From an uncultured Vibrio sp. (lineage in GTDB: Bacteria > Pseudomonadota > Gammaproteobacteria > Enterobacterales > Vibrionaceae), in contig CANNGN010000004.1 of assembly GCA_947504195.1 (NCBI GenBank), positions 186,001 to 250,000 of the forward strand: DNA of 64,000 nt, in the 5' to 3' direction. Both the position numbers and the translations under genes were made by a program. Numbering within the stretch: the first letter of the stretch is position 1; each line of letters begins with the position of its first letter. This document shows, piece by piece, positions 26,322 to 36,159 of the stretch. The notes under the pieces were generated by a model. It did not search any database. It was not told where the DNA came from and saw only the letters and a list, made by a program, of their open reading frames with translations.

Positions 26322-28820
26322 GTGACACAATCAAACGATGGATGGATCAAAACAACATGCGCCTATTGTGGAGTAGGATGTGGTGTTGAAGCCCGCCCGA
26401 AAATGTCCGGTGAGTTGGAGATCAGAGGTGATAAAAGCCACCCTGCAAACTACGGAAAATTATGCACTAAAGGCATTGCTCTAGGTGATACCGTGATCCA
26501 TGATGGACGCCTGCTGTCACCTATTGATTACAGTGTTTCAGGTGGTAGAGATCTAGGCTGGGATGAAGCGACACAAATGGTCGCGGATAAATTCTCTAAA
26601 ACTATAGAAGAACACGGACCCGACTCTGTCGCATTCTATGTATCGGGCCAACTGCTAACAGAAGACTATTACCTCGCCAATAAACTTATAAAAGGGTTTA
26701 TGGGTACCGCGAACATTGATAGTAATTCTCGCCTTTGTATGGCGTCGGCGGTTGTGGGATACAAACGCGCCTTCGGGTCGGATACCGTACCAGTGTGTTA
26801 CGAAGATATGGAGCAATCTGATCTCGTAATTTTGGTTGGTTCAAATCTCGCTTGGTGTCACCCTGTTATCTTCCAACGGCTTCGTAGTGCAAAGCAAGCC
26901 AATCCAAACTTAAAAGTGATTGTCGTTGATCCTCGTGCTACTGATACCTGTGCGATTGCCGACGATCATCTAGCGTTAAATTCAGGCTCTGATGTCGCCC
27001 TGTTTAATGGCTTACTCAATTACCTCGCAGATAACAATCACCTTAATCAAGCTTATATCGACTCTTATACCAACAATTTCGATCAGGCACTGGAGTCTGC
27101 AAAACAAGAATCTGATATTGAAACCATTACCGGACTTTCAAGTGAGCAGTTGGAAAGCTTCTATCACAGTTTTGCCAACACAGATAAAGTCATTACTGTG
27201 TATTCACAAGGAGTGAATCAATCAAGCACGGGATCCGATAAAGTAAACAGCATTATTAATTGTCACCTTGCCACCGAGAAGATCGGTAAAGAAGGCATGG
27301 GACCATTCTCAATTACAGGTCAACCGAATGCGATGGGTGGCCGTGAAGTGGGCGCACTCGCAAACACTCTTGCCTCGCACATGGAATTCGAAAACCCACA
27401 CCATCTTGATCTGATCAGTGAGTTTTGGGGCACAGAGAATCTCGCTACCTCAGCAGGTTTAAAAGCCGTTGATATGTTTGATGCGATGGCCGAAGGCAAA
27501 ATCAAAGCCGTATGGGTAATGGCAACCAATCCGATGGTCAGCTTACCAAATACCGACAAAATACGACAAGCGTTAGAAACCTGCCCATTTGTAGTGGTAT
27601 CTGACTGTATTGCAGATACCGAAACCACGCGCTTGGCCGATCTCGTATTGCCCGCCCAAGGGTGGAGCGAAAAATCCGGCACTGTTACTAATTCAGAACG
27701 ACGAATCTCGCGCCAACGTAAGCTGATGCCAAGCCCAGGTATGGCAAAACCAGATTGGTGGATCATCAGTCAAGTTGGCCAAAAAATGGGGTTCACCGAT
27801 GCCTTTAACTTTCGTCACGAAGGCGAGGTTTTCCGCGAATACGCTCAGCTTTCAGCACATGGAAATACCCAAGGAGAACGCGATTTCTCGTTGATTGGCT
27901 TAACTCAATTAGATGACAAAGGTTATAGCCAATTGTCCCCACAACAGTGGCCAGTCACCGAGCTGCAAACTGACATTGTCAATCAACGCTTATTTAGTGA
28001 CGGACGGTTTTTTACTGCCGATCGCAAAGCTAACTTTATATCTGTTAAGCACTCAGCACCAATTGCTAGCACCAGTGCCGAGCACTCACTATTGCTCAAT
28101 AGTGGCCGAGCTCGAGATCAGTGGCATACCATGTCGAGGACGGGACTGTCAGCAAGACTTGGTGACCATAAATCTGAGCCGTATGTACAGATTCACCCAG
28201 ATAGCGCGAAAAAGTTTGGGATAAAAGACCGCCAGATTGTTGAGATATCGAATCAGCAGGGTTTGTGTGTGGCGAGAGCAGAACTGACCGAAGATGTGTT
28301 ACCAAATCAGCTCTTTATGCCAATACATTGGAACAATACCACAGCAAAAAACTCAAAACCTTGTGATTTAATAGCCCCACATACCGATAATTTTTCTGGT
28401 CAGCCAGAGTTCAAACACACTCCGGTTAAAATTGAGCCATGCCATTATCACAGCACCGCCGTGTTTATTTCTCGCACGACTGTCGATTTTAATGAGCAAG
28501 ATTACTGGGCTCGCCAGAAAATCGAAGATGGCTACTTATATCGTATTGAATCAACACTTTCTGCATATGAACTTGCCCAACAGTTGCGTGAAAAAATGGG
28601 CGTGAACATTGATCGTGTTGCCACATTCGAATCGGGAGAAAGTGGAGTGCAACATCGCTTTGCTTCAGTGATTGGGGAGAGGGTTCAGCAAGCGATTTAC
28701 GTTCAAGCGTCTCTTGACGAACAATTTATTAGTGACTACATAAACCGTTATAACAAACCATTTGATGGCGCGATGGAAGCAGAGTTTCTGGGGAATGCAG
28801 AATTAAACGAAGTAGCCTAA
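26322..28820 (+). CDS. nasA: Assimilatory nitrate reductase catalytic subunit
   Basis: 832 residues. It reduces nitrate to nitrite in the cytoplasm using a molybdopterin guanine dinucleotide cofactor. The N-terminal [4Fe-4S] motif is TTCAYCGVGCGVEA, followed by the Lys-containing GKLCTKGIALG. Cofactor domains follow, with SRLCMASAVVGYK, GQPNAMGGREVG and the C-terminal GRARDQWHTMSRTG. The C-terminal 130 residues hold no Cys set, so the extra [2Fe-2S] domain of Klebsiella NasA is absent and no NasB-type partner is seen nearby. The start is GTG with GGAG 7 bases upstream. Divergent from cobA-nirBD. Confidence 0.95.
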   Translation: MTQSNDGWIKTTCAYCGVGCGVEARPKMSGELEIRGDKSHPANYGKLCTKGIALGDTVIHDGRLLSPIDYSVSGGRDLGWDEATQMVADKFSKTIEEHGPDSVAFYVSGQLLTEDYYLANKLIKGFMGTANIDSNSRLCMASAVVGYKRAFGSDTVPVCYEDMEQSDLVILVGSNLAWCHPVIFQRLRSAKQANPNLKVIVVDPRATDTCAIADDHLALNSGSDVALFNGLLNYLADNNHLNQAYIDSYTNNFDQALESAKQESDIETITGLSSEQLESFYHSFANTDKVITVYSQGVNQSSTGSDKVNSIINCHLATEKIGKEGMGPFSITGQPNAMGGREVGALANTLASHMEFENPHHLDLISEFWGTENLATSAGLKAVDMFDAMAEGKIKAVWVMATNPMVSLPNTDKIRQALETCPFVVVSDCIADTETTRLADLVLPAQGWSEKSGTVTNSERRISRQRKLMPSPGMAKPDWWIISQVGQKMGFTDAFNFRHEGEVFREYAQLSAHGNTQGERDFSLIGLTQLDDKGYSQLSPQQWPVTELQTDIVNQRLFSDGRFFTADRKANFISVKHSAPIASTSAEHSLLLNSGRARDQWHTMSRTGLSARLGDHKSEPYVQIHPDSAKKFGIKDRQIVEISNQQGLCVARAELTEDVLPNQLFMPIHWNNTTAKNSKPCDLIAPHTDNFSGQPEFKHTPVKIEPCHYHSTAVFISRTTVDFNEQDYWARQKIEDGYLYRIESTLSAYELAQQLREKMGVNIDRVATFESGESGVQHRFASVIGERVQQAIYVQASLDEQFISDYINRYNKPFDGAMEAEFLGNAELNEVA

Positions 28821-28846
28821 CTTCTATACCCAAGTAACCTAAAAAA

Positions 28847-28879
28847 ACAGCCACACTGTTATCAATACAGTGTGGCTGT
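28847..28879. terminator. Bidirectional terminator between nasA and ABC permease
   Basis: A 13-bp perfect stem ACAGCCACACTGT / ACAGTGTGGCTGT. It is flanked on the left by seven A residues (a T run for the minus strand) and on the right by a TCTGTTT tail. It serves both converging units. Confidence 0.9.
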
Positions 28880-28919
28880 TCTGTTTAAGCTAACTAACTC
28901 ATTAATACGAATAAAACAA

Positions 28920-29726
28920 TTACCGTTCTACTTTCAACCAATGTTCAAGCCATTTGACCATCAGCGACAACATTATGGTCATCACTAAGTATAAAAAAGC
29001 GACCATGTTATAGGTTTCAAAAAATAAGAAAGTTGAGGACGAATACACTTTACCCAACTGGGTAATATCTTGAACACCCAATGCACTCACTAGTGCCGAA
29101 TCTTTAATCATCGCCACAAAGTCATTACCCAATGGAGGTAGAATCGTACGAAATGCTTGAGGCCACACCACAAGACGAAACGCCTGCCAACGTGACAACC
29201 CCAATGCTTGCGCCGCTTCAACTTGCCCACGACTTACGGCTTCGATTCCCGCTCGGAAAATTTCAGCAATAAAAGCACTATAGCCAATCATTAAGGCAAA
29301 AATAGCCCGCCACGTAAAATCAAAGTCACGGACCGTAAACGATGACAGCCATTGCCATTCAATAGGATAAGTAAACAGCCAGTTCGCAAAACCAACTAAC
29401 TGCGGGGCTCCAACGAAGGCAATATAAAACAGCAGTACGAGCATTGGAATACCTCGTACAACTTCAATATAGAAGGTGGCAACTTCACGAACAACACGAT
29501 GGTTAGATACCCGCATGATAGCAAACACAAGCCCAAGCAGTGTTGCTAACGCAAACGCGACCAAAGAAACGAATAACGTAACCCCAACGCCATCAAATAG
29601 TGCCGAGAGAATGGTTCGATACCCTTCATCCGCAACCATCTGCCAAGCAAATAAAATACATAATAAGGTGGCCGTGAGCAGCCACCATGGCAGGCGTGAA
29701 AACCCTGAAGGTTTAGTCTGTCTCAT
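28920..29726 (-). CDS. Amino-acid ABC transporter permease
   Basis: 268 residues, about five or six membrane helices, HisM/GlnP type. The inner-membrane coupling loop EAA motif is [20 protein letters not shown] (about 160-179), followed by [18 protein letters not shown]. The binding protein gene lies 33 bp upstream on the same strand. No ATPase gene is adjacent, so a shared ATPase elsewhere must energise it. Confidence 0.93.
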   Translation of the reverse strand: MRQTKPSGFSRLPWWLLTATLLCILFAWQMVADEGYRTILSALFDGVGVTLFVSLVAFALATLLGLVFAIMRVSNHRVVREVATFYIEVVRGIPMLVLLFYIAFVGAPQLVGFANWLFTYPIEWQWLSSFTVRDFDFTWRAIFALMIGYSAFIAEIFRAGIEAVSRGQVEAAQALGLSRWQAFRLVVWPQAFRTILPPLGNDFVAMIKDSALVSALGVQDITQLGKVYSSSTFLFFETYNMVAFLYLVMTIMLSLMVKWLEHWLKVER

Positions 29727-29759
29727 ATTGGTAAATTCAACCTATAAAGCGAACAGCAA

Positions 29760-30539
29760 TTATTGGTTGTAGTCAAAAAACCATTTCTGATTTAGACGCT
29801 CTAGCGTGCCATCTTCTTTCATCGATGCAATAGCCGCATTTACAGGTTCAACAAGATCGGAACCCGGTGTGAAAATAAATCCAAACTCTTCTGTACCCAG
29901 TGCGTCACCGATAACCTTCAATTTACCTGGGTTTGCTCCAATGTAACCTTGTGCAGAAGTCGCATCCATCAGTACCGTATCAACGTCACCAGAGATCAGC
30001 GCTTGAACTGATGCACCAAAGGTTTCAAATAGTTTAATTCTTGGGTTAGCTTCATTACCATCAAGTATATCGTATACCGCAACATAGAAGTTTGTTGTTG
30101 CTGGTTGAGCTCCCACTAGGTTTTTATCGTTCTCCGCAAATGTTTTTGCGTCGGTAAAACCAGCTTCATCAGCTCGTACTAACATAAATTGTTGTGAAAC
30201 CATGTATGAATCAGAAAAGTCGATTTGGCTTTTGCGCTCTTCATTGATCGTAATACCGTCCATACCGACATCATATTGACCAGTACGAACCGCTTGAATC
30301 ATGGTTTCCCAACTGCTCAAATTCCAGACCACTTTCGCATTTAAACGCTTTGCGATCTCGTTGAATGCATCGTACTCCCAGCCAACACCTTTGCCTGTTT
30401 TTGGATCGGTAAAATTCAGAGGTGTGTATGCATTTTCCGTAACTGCATGTATTTCCTTTCCTTTAAGGTCGGGTAAATCAGCCGCAAAAGACGACAGTGA
30501 TGTAAGAGCAGAGAGTAAAGCGACCAATAGTACGCGCAT
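29760..30539 (-). CDS. Amino-acid ABC transporter substrate-binding protein
   Basis: 259 residues, signal peptide (cleavage near SSFAA-DLP), SBP_bac_3 fold. Family blocks are [55 protein letters not shown] (in parts) and the C-terminal [10 protein letters not shown]. It binds a polar amino acid or related compound in the periplasm. First gene of a two-gene unit with the permease. Confidence 0.94.
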   Translation of the reverse strand: MRVLLVALLSALTSLSSFAADLPDLKGKEIHAVTENAYTPLNFTDPKTGKGVGWEYDAFNEIAKRLNAKVVWNLSSWETMIQAVRTGQYDVGMDGITINEERKSQIDFSDSYMVSQQFMLVRADEAGFTDAKTFAENDKNLVGAQPATTNFYVAVYDILDGNEANPRIKLFETFGASVQALISGDVDTVLMDATSAQGYIGANPGKLKVIGDALGTEEFGFIFTPGSDLVEPVNAAIASMKEDGTLERLNQKWFFDYNQ

Positions 30540-30652
30540 TGTGGAACCTTTTTAAACATGAAGAAGTTCAAATATTTTATCAGAGTTCTTCGTCGATTCC
30601 ATCAGATATCTTGAAGTAAAGACATTTACACGGCTAAACGGCTTAAGAGAAA

Positions 30653-30679
30653 TAAAAAATGCGCCCATTTGGACGCATT
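30653..30679 (-). terminator. Terminator of the 32-residue membrane protein gene
   Basis: On the minus strand: AATGCGTCC / GGGCGCATT hairpin with loop AAAT and a following T run. It lies 48 bases after the stop of the small gene at 30727-30825. Confidence 0.78.
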
Positions 30680-30726
30680 ATGTCATTATTCGATAGCAAT
30701 ATTGTTGCCATCAGAAACACGCGCTA

Positions 30727-30825
30727 TTAACTGGTTATAGCGAGAAATAGAACGGTAAATGGTGCAACTAATCCCAGAAAAGCAGCCCATGCAAAGAAAT
30801 ACATATACGTTTGTTTAAAATCCAT
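30727..30825 (-). CDS. Small hydrophobic membrane protein (32 residues)
   Basis: ATG 30825 to TAA 30727. The protein begins MDFKQTYMYFFAWAAFLG, continues LVAPFTVLFLAITS and is nearly all one membrane segment. It has its own flanks: 160 bp from the ComEA-like gene upstream and a proper terminator 48 bases downstream, on the same strand. This supports an expressed single-gene unit. The ribosome site (GAGAGTAGAG) is weak. No family recognised. Small single-helix proteins often modify larger membrane complexes, but no partner is evident. Confidence 0.6.
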   Translation of the reverse strand: MDFKQTYMYFFAWAAFLGLVAPFTVLFLAITS

Positions 30826-30986
30826 AACTCTACTCTCTTACCCATGATTTATATCGTTAATATTAAGGCATTATAATATAAAATGTAACGAAATAATTTA
30901 GAAACTCACGCTGAAATGGATAAACACTCATTGCTCGAAAAACAAGAATGCATAATATCAATCAACGTAATACCAGTGCGAATACT

Positions 30987-31445
30987 CTAAATTTTTACAT
31001 ATGACTTCATTTTCTTAAATGTTTTGTCACCAATGCCTTTTACATTGAGTAAGTCATTCGCTTTCTTGAATTTACCATTAGCCTTACGATGTTTAATAAT
31101 GGCCTTAGCAGTCGCAGGTCCAACACCAGGAAGTTGAATTAATAATGCTTCATTCGCAGTATTTATATTAATAGGTTTTGATGGTGCTTTTTTTGGTGAC
31201 TTCGAAGCAGTAGATTTAGTTGTAGATTTCGTACTCTTTTTTGTTGAGTTTGTCGATTTATTCGAGCTCGTACTTTTTGTCGTAGATTTAGTACTTTTTG
31301 TCGAGGATTTGGTGCTCTTTTCCGTTGATTGGAGTTTTTTCTCTGCCGTTTCTTTCGTTGATGCTGCATAAGCATCTGTAGGTACAGTTGTCAGTCCAAC
31401 AAACAATGACAAGATAAGTACGAGACCAAGATTAACCGCTTTCAT
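30987..31445 (-). CDS. ComEA-like helix-hairpin-helix protein with Lys/Ser/Thr-rich linker
   Basis: 152 residues from ATG 31445 (AAGGAAT ribosome site). Signal peptide to about AYAAS. Then about 55 residues made almost only of Ser, Thr and Lys (repeats like STKSTTKST). The C-terminal double helix-hairpin-helix domain (about 90-152) is ININTANEALLIQLPGVGPA, then IIKHRKANGKFKKANDLLNVKGIG in parts. ComEA binds incoming DNA in the periplasm during natural transformation. Usual Vibrio ComEA is about 100 residues without such a linker, so this may be a second or divergent member. Confidence 0.85.
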   Translation of the reverse strand: MKAVNLGLVLILSLFVGLTTVPTDAYAASTKETAEKKLQSTEKSTKSSTKSTKSTTKSTSSNKSTNSTKKSTKSTTKSTASKSPKKAPSKPININTANEALLIQLPGVGPATAKAIIKHRKANGKFKKANDLLNVKGIGDKTFKKMKSYVKI

Positions 31446-31644
31446 AGTAATTCCTTCTGGCATTTTTTTGAAAAAAAAGAGTATACACTTATCGCTCCAT
31501 ATTTTCGTTGTTAAAAAAGTTAATGCCTTGTTTGTTTTGTCTTTCTCACTTTTGAATCGTGGATAGTAATACGATCGATTACTCTGGGAATCGAAGTTAA
31601 GCGCTTACAAACAAGCACCAAACTATGGGTAAAGCAGTATTCAT

Positions 31645-31680
31645 AAAATAAAGCCACAAACGCGATTCGCATTTATGGCT
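31645..31680 (-). terminator. Terminator after the gene at 31741
   Basis: On the minus strand AGCCATAAATGCG pairs with CGCGTTTGTGGCT (13 bp, two G-U pairs, 3-base loop), followed by TTTATTTT. Confidence 0.78.
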
Positions 31681-31740
31681 CATTATTTAGAATTCAATGA
31701 CTCTTAGGCTAGAGTTTTTTAAATTCTAGCAAGGTATACA

Positions 31741-32178
31741 TTACTTAAGCGTCACTACTTTTCCTGTCAACGCAACACCAGCTATGACATTTCCCGCTCC
31801 ACATTGGAAAGTTTCAGAACTGGACACAAGGTTATTTTTATAGTTCGATTTAATTTCTATAACCGCATTCCCACCTTCTTTTAATGCTCTATCTTTCAGA
31901 GTAATCATTGCTGAAAGGAATGCCCAATTACAAGCCTCGCTATCTGATTTATTAAAGGCATTGGTTTTTTTATTGGTTTTAAATTCACCAAAATTCTGTT
32001 TGATCTTACCATGGCGTTGGTCACCAAAATAAAAAGAAATATCTGAACCCAATTTCGCCTCAGCATTTGCAGATTCCATAGCCGCCTTGAGTGGATACTC
32101 CTTCACATCATTTCTTGCAAAAGCATTTGATGAAAGAAGCATGAGGGCAGACAACGCTAATATTACAAATTTTCTCAT
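31741..32178 (-). CDS. Small secreted protein of unknown function
   Basis: 145 residues, signal peptide to about SNAFA. The mature part has two Cys (ACNWAFL near 95, FQCGAGN near 127) likely to pair in the periplasm. The C-terminal block GNAVIEIKSNYKNN...GAGNVIAGVALTGKVV resembles a family of small secreted Vibrio/Shewanella proteins sometimes misnamed excinuclease subunits, and is faintly like YbjQ. Function unknown. It is a lone gene with its own terminator. Confidence 0.7.
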   Translation of the reverse strand: MRKFVILALSALMLLSSNAFARNDVKEYPLKAAMESANAEAKLGSDISFYFGDQRHGKIKQNFGEFKTNKKTNAFNKSDSEACNWAFLSAMITLKDRALKEGGNAVIEIKSNYKNNLVSSSETFQCGAGNVIAGVALTGKVVTLK

Positions 32179-32458
32179 TGTTTTGATTTCCTTAATTTAT
32201 TATTCATTTATGGCGCTAACAGCTAGCTCTAAATACCGACTAACGATTAATCTGGTAAATGTTATCAAACACCATGATGATTTAACACATAGCAATTCAA
32301 AGAATACGTATCAAATGCGATATTGAGATTATCAGTGATATTTAAGACAAGCATCACTAAGCGTTTCAAAATCATGTCCTTATCCAACTAATGCAACCAA
32401 TTGTTAGGAAAATAAGCCACATAGTGTCGAATGTTAGTGAACATAAATTTTAGATAGC

Positions 32459-33370
32459 TCAACTCACAAACTTATTTCTTCCGCTCTGCTTCGCCCGATA
32501 TAAGTTAATATCAGCTTTATTAATCAAGTTTTCTAATGAAGTCTCTTGAGTGGGAACGAGCGACGCACAGCCTATACTCACTTTCAAAGCGAAAGAATAG
32601 TCAAAATCTGAGTTATGATTTAACGATATCGCATTAATACAGCTTAATATCTGCTCAGTGCGCTGCCTAGCTTGAAGCAAGGTTGTATTACCAAAAATGA
32701 TAATAAACTCATCACCACCTAAACGAGCACATAATTCATTTGGACGTCGAACCATTTCTTTAAGAATCGCGCCCAGTTTAACTAAGCACTCATCACCGAA
32801 GGCATGCCCATATGTGTCGTTTAGGCTTTTAAAATAATCAATATCGATTATCGCAACAGCTAGCGGTGTTTTCTCTCTCATATTAAAACGCCACTGCTCA
32901 TCAGAAAATTCAGTAAACTTACGTCGATTTGCAATTCCAGTTAATGCATCTTCCAAAGCAAGCGCTTCCGCTTTTTGCTCAGCGAGTTTTCTCTGTGTGA
33001 TATCTTGATGAGTCACAACAAAATAAGGTGAACCTTCCCAGTTGAGCGGCGACATTCTCATAATGAACCACCTCTGTTCGGTCGGACTATGGCAGGGATA
33101 TTCATAAGTGAAGGTGCCTTCATTTGTGGTGATAATTGCTTTTATTCCTTTGGCTACCTTAGTGAAATCACTATCGACTTGAGATGATGTGCAGCATTCT
33201 AAATAATTAACATTCGTCCACTCAATCGTTCCCCCTCCATTGAGAGATGAGAAATTAATCCAGCTTTGGTTTACAAATACAATTCGCCCCTCTCCATCGA
33301 TAACTGCCAATTGTTCTGGTAATGAATTGAGAACCGATTCAAAAAAATATGTGGCATTACTTGATTCCAT
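32459..33370 (-). CDS. PAS-GGDEF diguanylate cyclase
   Basis: 303 residues. The PAS/PAC domain (about 8-130) has LAVIDGEGRIVFVNQSW and the PAC end FVVTHQDITQRKLAEQKAE. The GGDEF domain (about 135-300) has DALTGIANRRKF, DIDYFKSLNDTYGHAFGDECL and the active-site CARLGGDEFIIIF. The catalytic GGDEF is intact, so it should make cyclic di-GMP. The RxxD inhibitory site before GGDEF is not clear. Cytosolic, no membrane segment. Signal sensed by PAS unknown. Confidence 0.93.
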   Translation of the reverse strand: MESSNATYFFESVLNSLPEQLAVIDGEGRIVFVNQSWINFSSLNGGGTIEWTNVNYLECCTSSQVDSDFTKVAKGIKAIITTNEGTFTYEYPCHSPTEQRWFIMRMSPLNWEGSPYFVVTHQDITQRKLAEQKAEALALEDALTGIANRRKFTEFSDEQWRFNMREKTPLAVAIIDIDYFKSLNDTYGHAFGDECLVKLGAILKEMVRRPNELCARLGGDEFIIIFGNTTLLQARQRTEQILSCINAISLNHNSDFDYSFALKVSIGCASLVPTQETSLENLINKADINLYRAKQSGRNKFVS

Positions 33371-33747
33371 TCAATGAGCCCTATTCCATTTAGCACTGCT
33401 ATTAACTATGAGATTGCATTCTTACCACTAATATTAACGTCTATTAGGATACTAGCTCTATTTTTGAGTAACTTCATCATTAGGAATATGCAAATGTGAT
33501 AATAATCTAGAGTACAAGGCTACTTGACAGATTGATTACTAAGAATAAAAGGTAGAAATTTGGAACAAAATATCACGCGAACCATTTAAGATTCACGTTG
33601 AACTTAAAGAAAAGAAAACAGGAAAGGAGATATTCTCGGCCTCACTTTTAAAAGACACACTCAGACATTCAAGAGTCAGCAACCTATTAGAGCGCCAACT
33701 CAGAATGCCAGCTTATATCCTTAATGAAGGACAGTACAATAAAATCG
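33371..33747. other. 377-bp gap with a possible gene remnant on the plus strand
   Basis: A plus-strand frame is open for 71 codons (33549-33761), ending 14 bases inside the 3' end of pcp. It reads like protein (KIHVELKEKKTGKEIFSA, then RVSNLLERQLRMPAYILNEG) but has no start codon or ribosome site except an internal ATG near 33706. It may be the tail of a lost gene. Nothing else is seen in the gap apart from the promoter area of the GGDEF gene. Confidence 0.35.
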
Positions 33748-34377
33748 CTACGAAGCCCTAGCCTCTTGATCACTATCGCTATCAACGATCACCTGAGCAG
33801 CACATGCTAACCCTTCCACAATAAGTTCCAATGATAGGCACGGTTTATTCTCTTTTATCGCCTGTTCCGCAATCAACGGAATATGCACAAAACCGTGTGG
33901 TATTCCTTGGTCATTAAGAAAATGCTGGACTCCATAAAATAGATGATTACAAACATAAGTTCCTGCACTTTCAGAAACATACGCAGGTATGCCTTTTTCC
34001 CGAATTGCATCAACCATTGCTTTAATCGGCAGGGTCGAGAAATAAGCAGCAGGCCCTTGAGCAACGATTGGCTTATCGACAACTTGATTGCCTTCATTGT
34101 CGGGGATTCTGAAGTCATCGATATTGACGGCAACTCGCTCAGGAGTAATCGCCGTTCGCCCGCCTGCTTGACCGATTGTCATTACATAATCAGGTTGGTG
34201 CTTTTCAATGGCCTCAATCACTACGTCTATGGATTTCTGGTGTACGACAGGTACCGAGCAGCTAATAATCGTCGCTCCATTCAGTGCATGTGACTCCAAA
34301 CGGCGCACCGCTTCCAATGCTGGGTTTACTTTTTCGTCACCAAACGGTTCAAAACCTGTGATTAGTATCTTTTTCAT
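33748..34377 (-). CDS. pcp: Pyroglutamyl-peptidase I
   Basis: 209 residues from ATG 34377 ([20 protein letters not shown]); the longer frame is not needed. Cysteine peptidase family C15, which removes N-terminal 5-oxoproline from peptides in the cytoplasm. Active-site regions: [17 protein letters not shown] with the Glu, [15 protein letters not shown] with the Cys, and PHGFVHIPL with the His. It follows the DUF979/DUF969 genes by 8 bp on the same strand, forming a three-gene unit. Confidence 0.96.
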   Translation of the reverse strand: MKKILITGFEPFGDEKVNPALEAVRRLESHALNGATIISCSVPVVHQKSIDVVIEAIEKHQPDYVMTIGQAGGRTAITPERVAVNIDDFRIPDNEGNQVVDKPIVAQGPAAYFSTLPIKAMVDAIREKGIPAYVSESAGTYVCNHLFYGVQHFLNDQGIPHGFVHIPLIAEQAIKENKPCLSLELIVEGLACAAQVIVDSDSDQEARAS

Positions 34378-34385
34378 AATGCTTC

Positions 34386-35291
34386 TCAGAACGCTAAAAA
34401 GTAAATAAGGAAAGTATTGATGGTCAACATGCATAAGGCTGGCAGCAACTGCATGTAGATAATCTGGTTTTTATTCTTTAGCTCAAGTAATGCAGCAGGA
34501 ACAATATTAAAGTTCGCTGCCATTGGGGTCATTAAGGTGCCGCAATAACCTGAAAGCATGCCAATAACACCAATAATTGCAGGATTTCCTGATTGTTCCA
34601 TAATCAGCAATGGTACTGCGATACCAGTCGTAATCACTGAAAATGCGGCGAAAGCATTTCCCATAACGACCGTGAACAGGGCCATCCCAAAGGTATAACA
34701 GACTACATAGGCAAAGGTACTGTTGTTCGGTACTACCTCTTTCACAATCTGCGAGACCGTATCTCCAACACCCGCTTCACCAAACAGATACCCAAGTGCC
34801 GCTAGAAATTGAGGGAGAATCACTGCCCAGCCAATGGAATCGATTAAATGACGCCCTTCATTAATGCTTTGAGTTGCTTTACCTCTTGTAATGAATAACG
34901 CGACCAATAAAGCGATACCGAAGCTAATACCTAGACCAATTAAAGTGCTGGTGCCCGTCATTTTTGACCAAGAAATGGTAATGACAGGAATGACTAATGC
35001 AGGTAGGAATAGACGATTTTTTAATGTTTCTGCTCTTTGCTTACGCAGTTTTACATCAACTTTTCCTCTGTTACTGCTTCCCATCATCTTAAAAGTAACC
35101 AGCAGAGTAAGAACCAGAATCATGAGCCCCACCAACCAATCTGGAAGAACCTTACCAAAACACAATGAAGAGCCGTAAATTAACCAAAAAAGACCTGTAC
35201 CGATGCGTTTTTGATTGGTTTTATCTAGAAAAGTTTGAACTGAAAAGACAATAATCAGTAGGCCAACGGCTTGATAAATATACTCGAGCAT
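34386..35291 (-). CDS. 5-oxoproline transporter, DUF979 subunit
   Basis: 301 residues, about nine membrane helices. DUF979 and DUF969 proteins are encoded together and have been linked to 5-oxoproline transport by their association with oxoprolinase and Pcp genes. The start codon overlaps the stop of the DUF969 gene by one base (TAATG), showing translational coupling. Conserved-looking blocks are [22 protein letters not shown]. Its placement with pcp supports handling of oxoproline released from peptides. Confidence 0.88.
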   Translation of the reverse strand: MLEYIYQAVGLLIIVFSVQTFLDKTNQKRIGTGLFWLIYGSSLCFGKVLPDWLVGLMILVLTLLVTFKMMGSSNRGKVDVKLRKQRAETLKNRLFLPALVIPVITISWSKMTGTSTLIGLGISFGIALLVALFITRGKATQSINEGRHLIDSIGWAVILPQFLAALGYLFGEAGVGDTVSQIVKEVVPNNSTFAYVVCYTFGMALFTVVMGNAFAAFSVITTGIAVPLLIMEQSGNPAIIGVIGMLSGYCGTLMTPMAANFNIVPAALLELKNKNQIIYMQLLPALCMLTINTFLIYFLAF

Positions 35292-35977
35292 TATTTATCC
35301 TCCGATTTCGTTTCTGCTTTCTGAATACGTTTCACTTCTAAATGGGCAAATACAGAGAATACGATAATCGACGCAATGGCTGTTGGTATCGCCCAAAAAT
35401 ACATTTCGTTGATCTCTAACGGATACCCACTGTCACTTAATACCCCTTTGATAAGAAGTAAACCACCACTGCCAATGAATATGAGCTGACTAAAAAAGTT
35501 GCCGAAGTTTTCACTGATAGCGGAAAGAGCTCTGATCCTCATGCGTTTGCTTTCTGAAAGGTTTTTATTGTCTTGCGTTGCCGCTGATTCGGCCATAGGA
35601 GCAACTAAAGGTCTAATCATTGAAGGGTGTCCTCCCAGGTTCAAACCAATCGCGACAGTGATTTTTCTCAATAGAAGGTAGCTTAGAGTAACTTTAGTGA
35701 CGGTCGCCTTGCGCATCGATGAAATGAGTATCTCGGCCCGCTCTCTAAGACCGTAGCTTTCCAACAAACCTATCATCGGCAACACGAGAATAAACAAAGA
35801 CATGTAGCGGTTCTTCGTAAACGACGAACCTAATATAGATAAAATTTCGATGACATCTAATTTGGCGACAAACCCGGTCGCAAAGCCGGCAACCAATATA
35901 ACAAGCAACGTATTTAATCTAAATGCAAAACCAATTGTAATAATGACTACACCAATCAAGGGCCATAAGTCGATCAT
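35291..35977 (-). CDS. 5-oxoproline transporter, DUF969 subunit
   Basis: 228 residues from ATG 35977 (MIDLWPLIGVVII), which has an AAGGAG ribosome site; a longer frame would begin before it. About six membrane segments, with LNLGGHPSMIRPLVAPMAESAA typical of DUF969. First gene of the DUF969-DUF979-pcp unit. It is read in the same direction as, and 182 bp downstream of, the LysR gene at 36160. Confidence 0.88.
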   Translation of the reverse strand: MIDLWPLIGVVIITIGFAFRLNTLLVILVAGFATGFVAKLDVIEILSILGSSFTKNRYMSLFILVLPMIGLLESYGLRERAEILISSMRKATVTKVTLSYLLLRKITVAIGLNLGGHPSMIRPLVAPMAESAATQDNKNLSESKRMRIRALSAISENFGNFFSQLIFIGSGGLLLIKGVLSDSGYPLEINEMYFWAIPTAIASIIVFSVFAHLEVKRIQKAETKSEDK

Positions 35978-36159
35978 TGTTCTACTCCTTAATGTGACCA
36001 GCCAGATAGATCGATCCCATCCGGCAATAATGTGTATAATCATCCCGATATTCACCATCACGTCTACTCATAAAGTGGTATTGAGAATTACTGGATGTTA
36101 TACACTAAGCCAATTAGGATTGACTGGGTAAGAAAGGAGTTGGAAAGTATCTCAAACGA

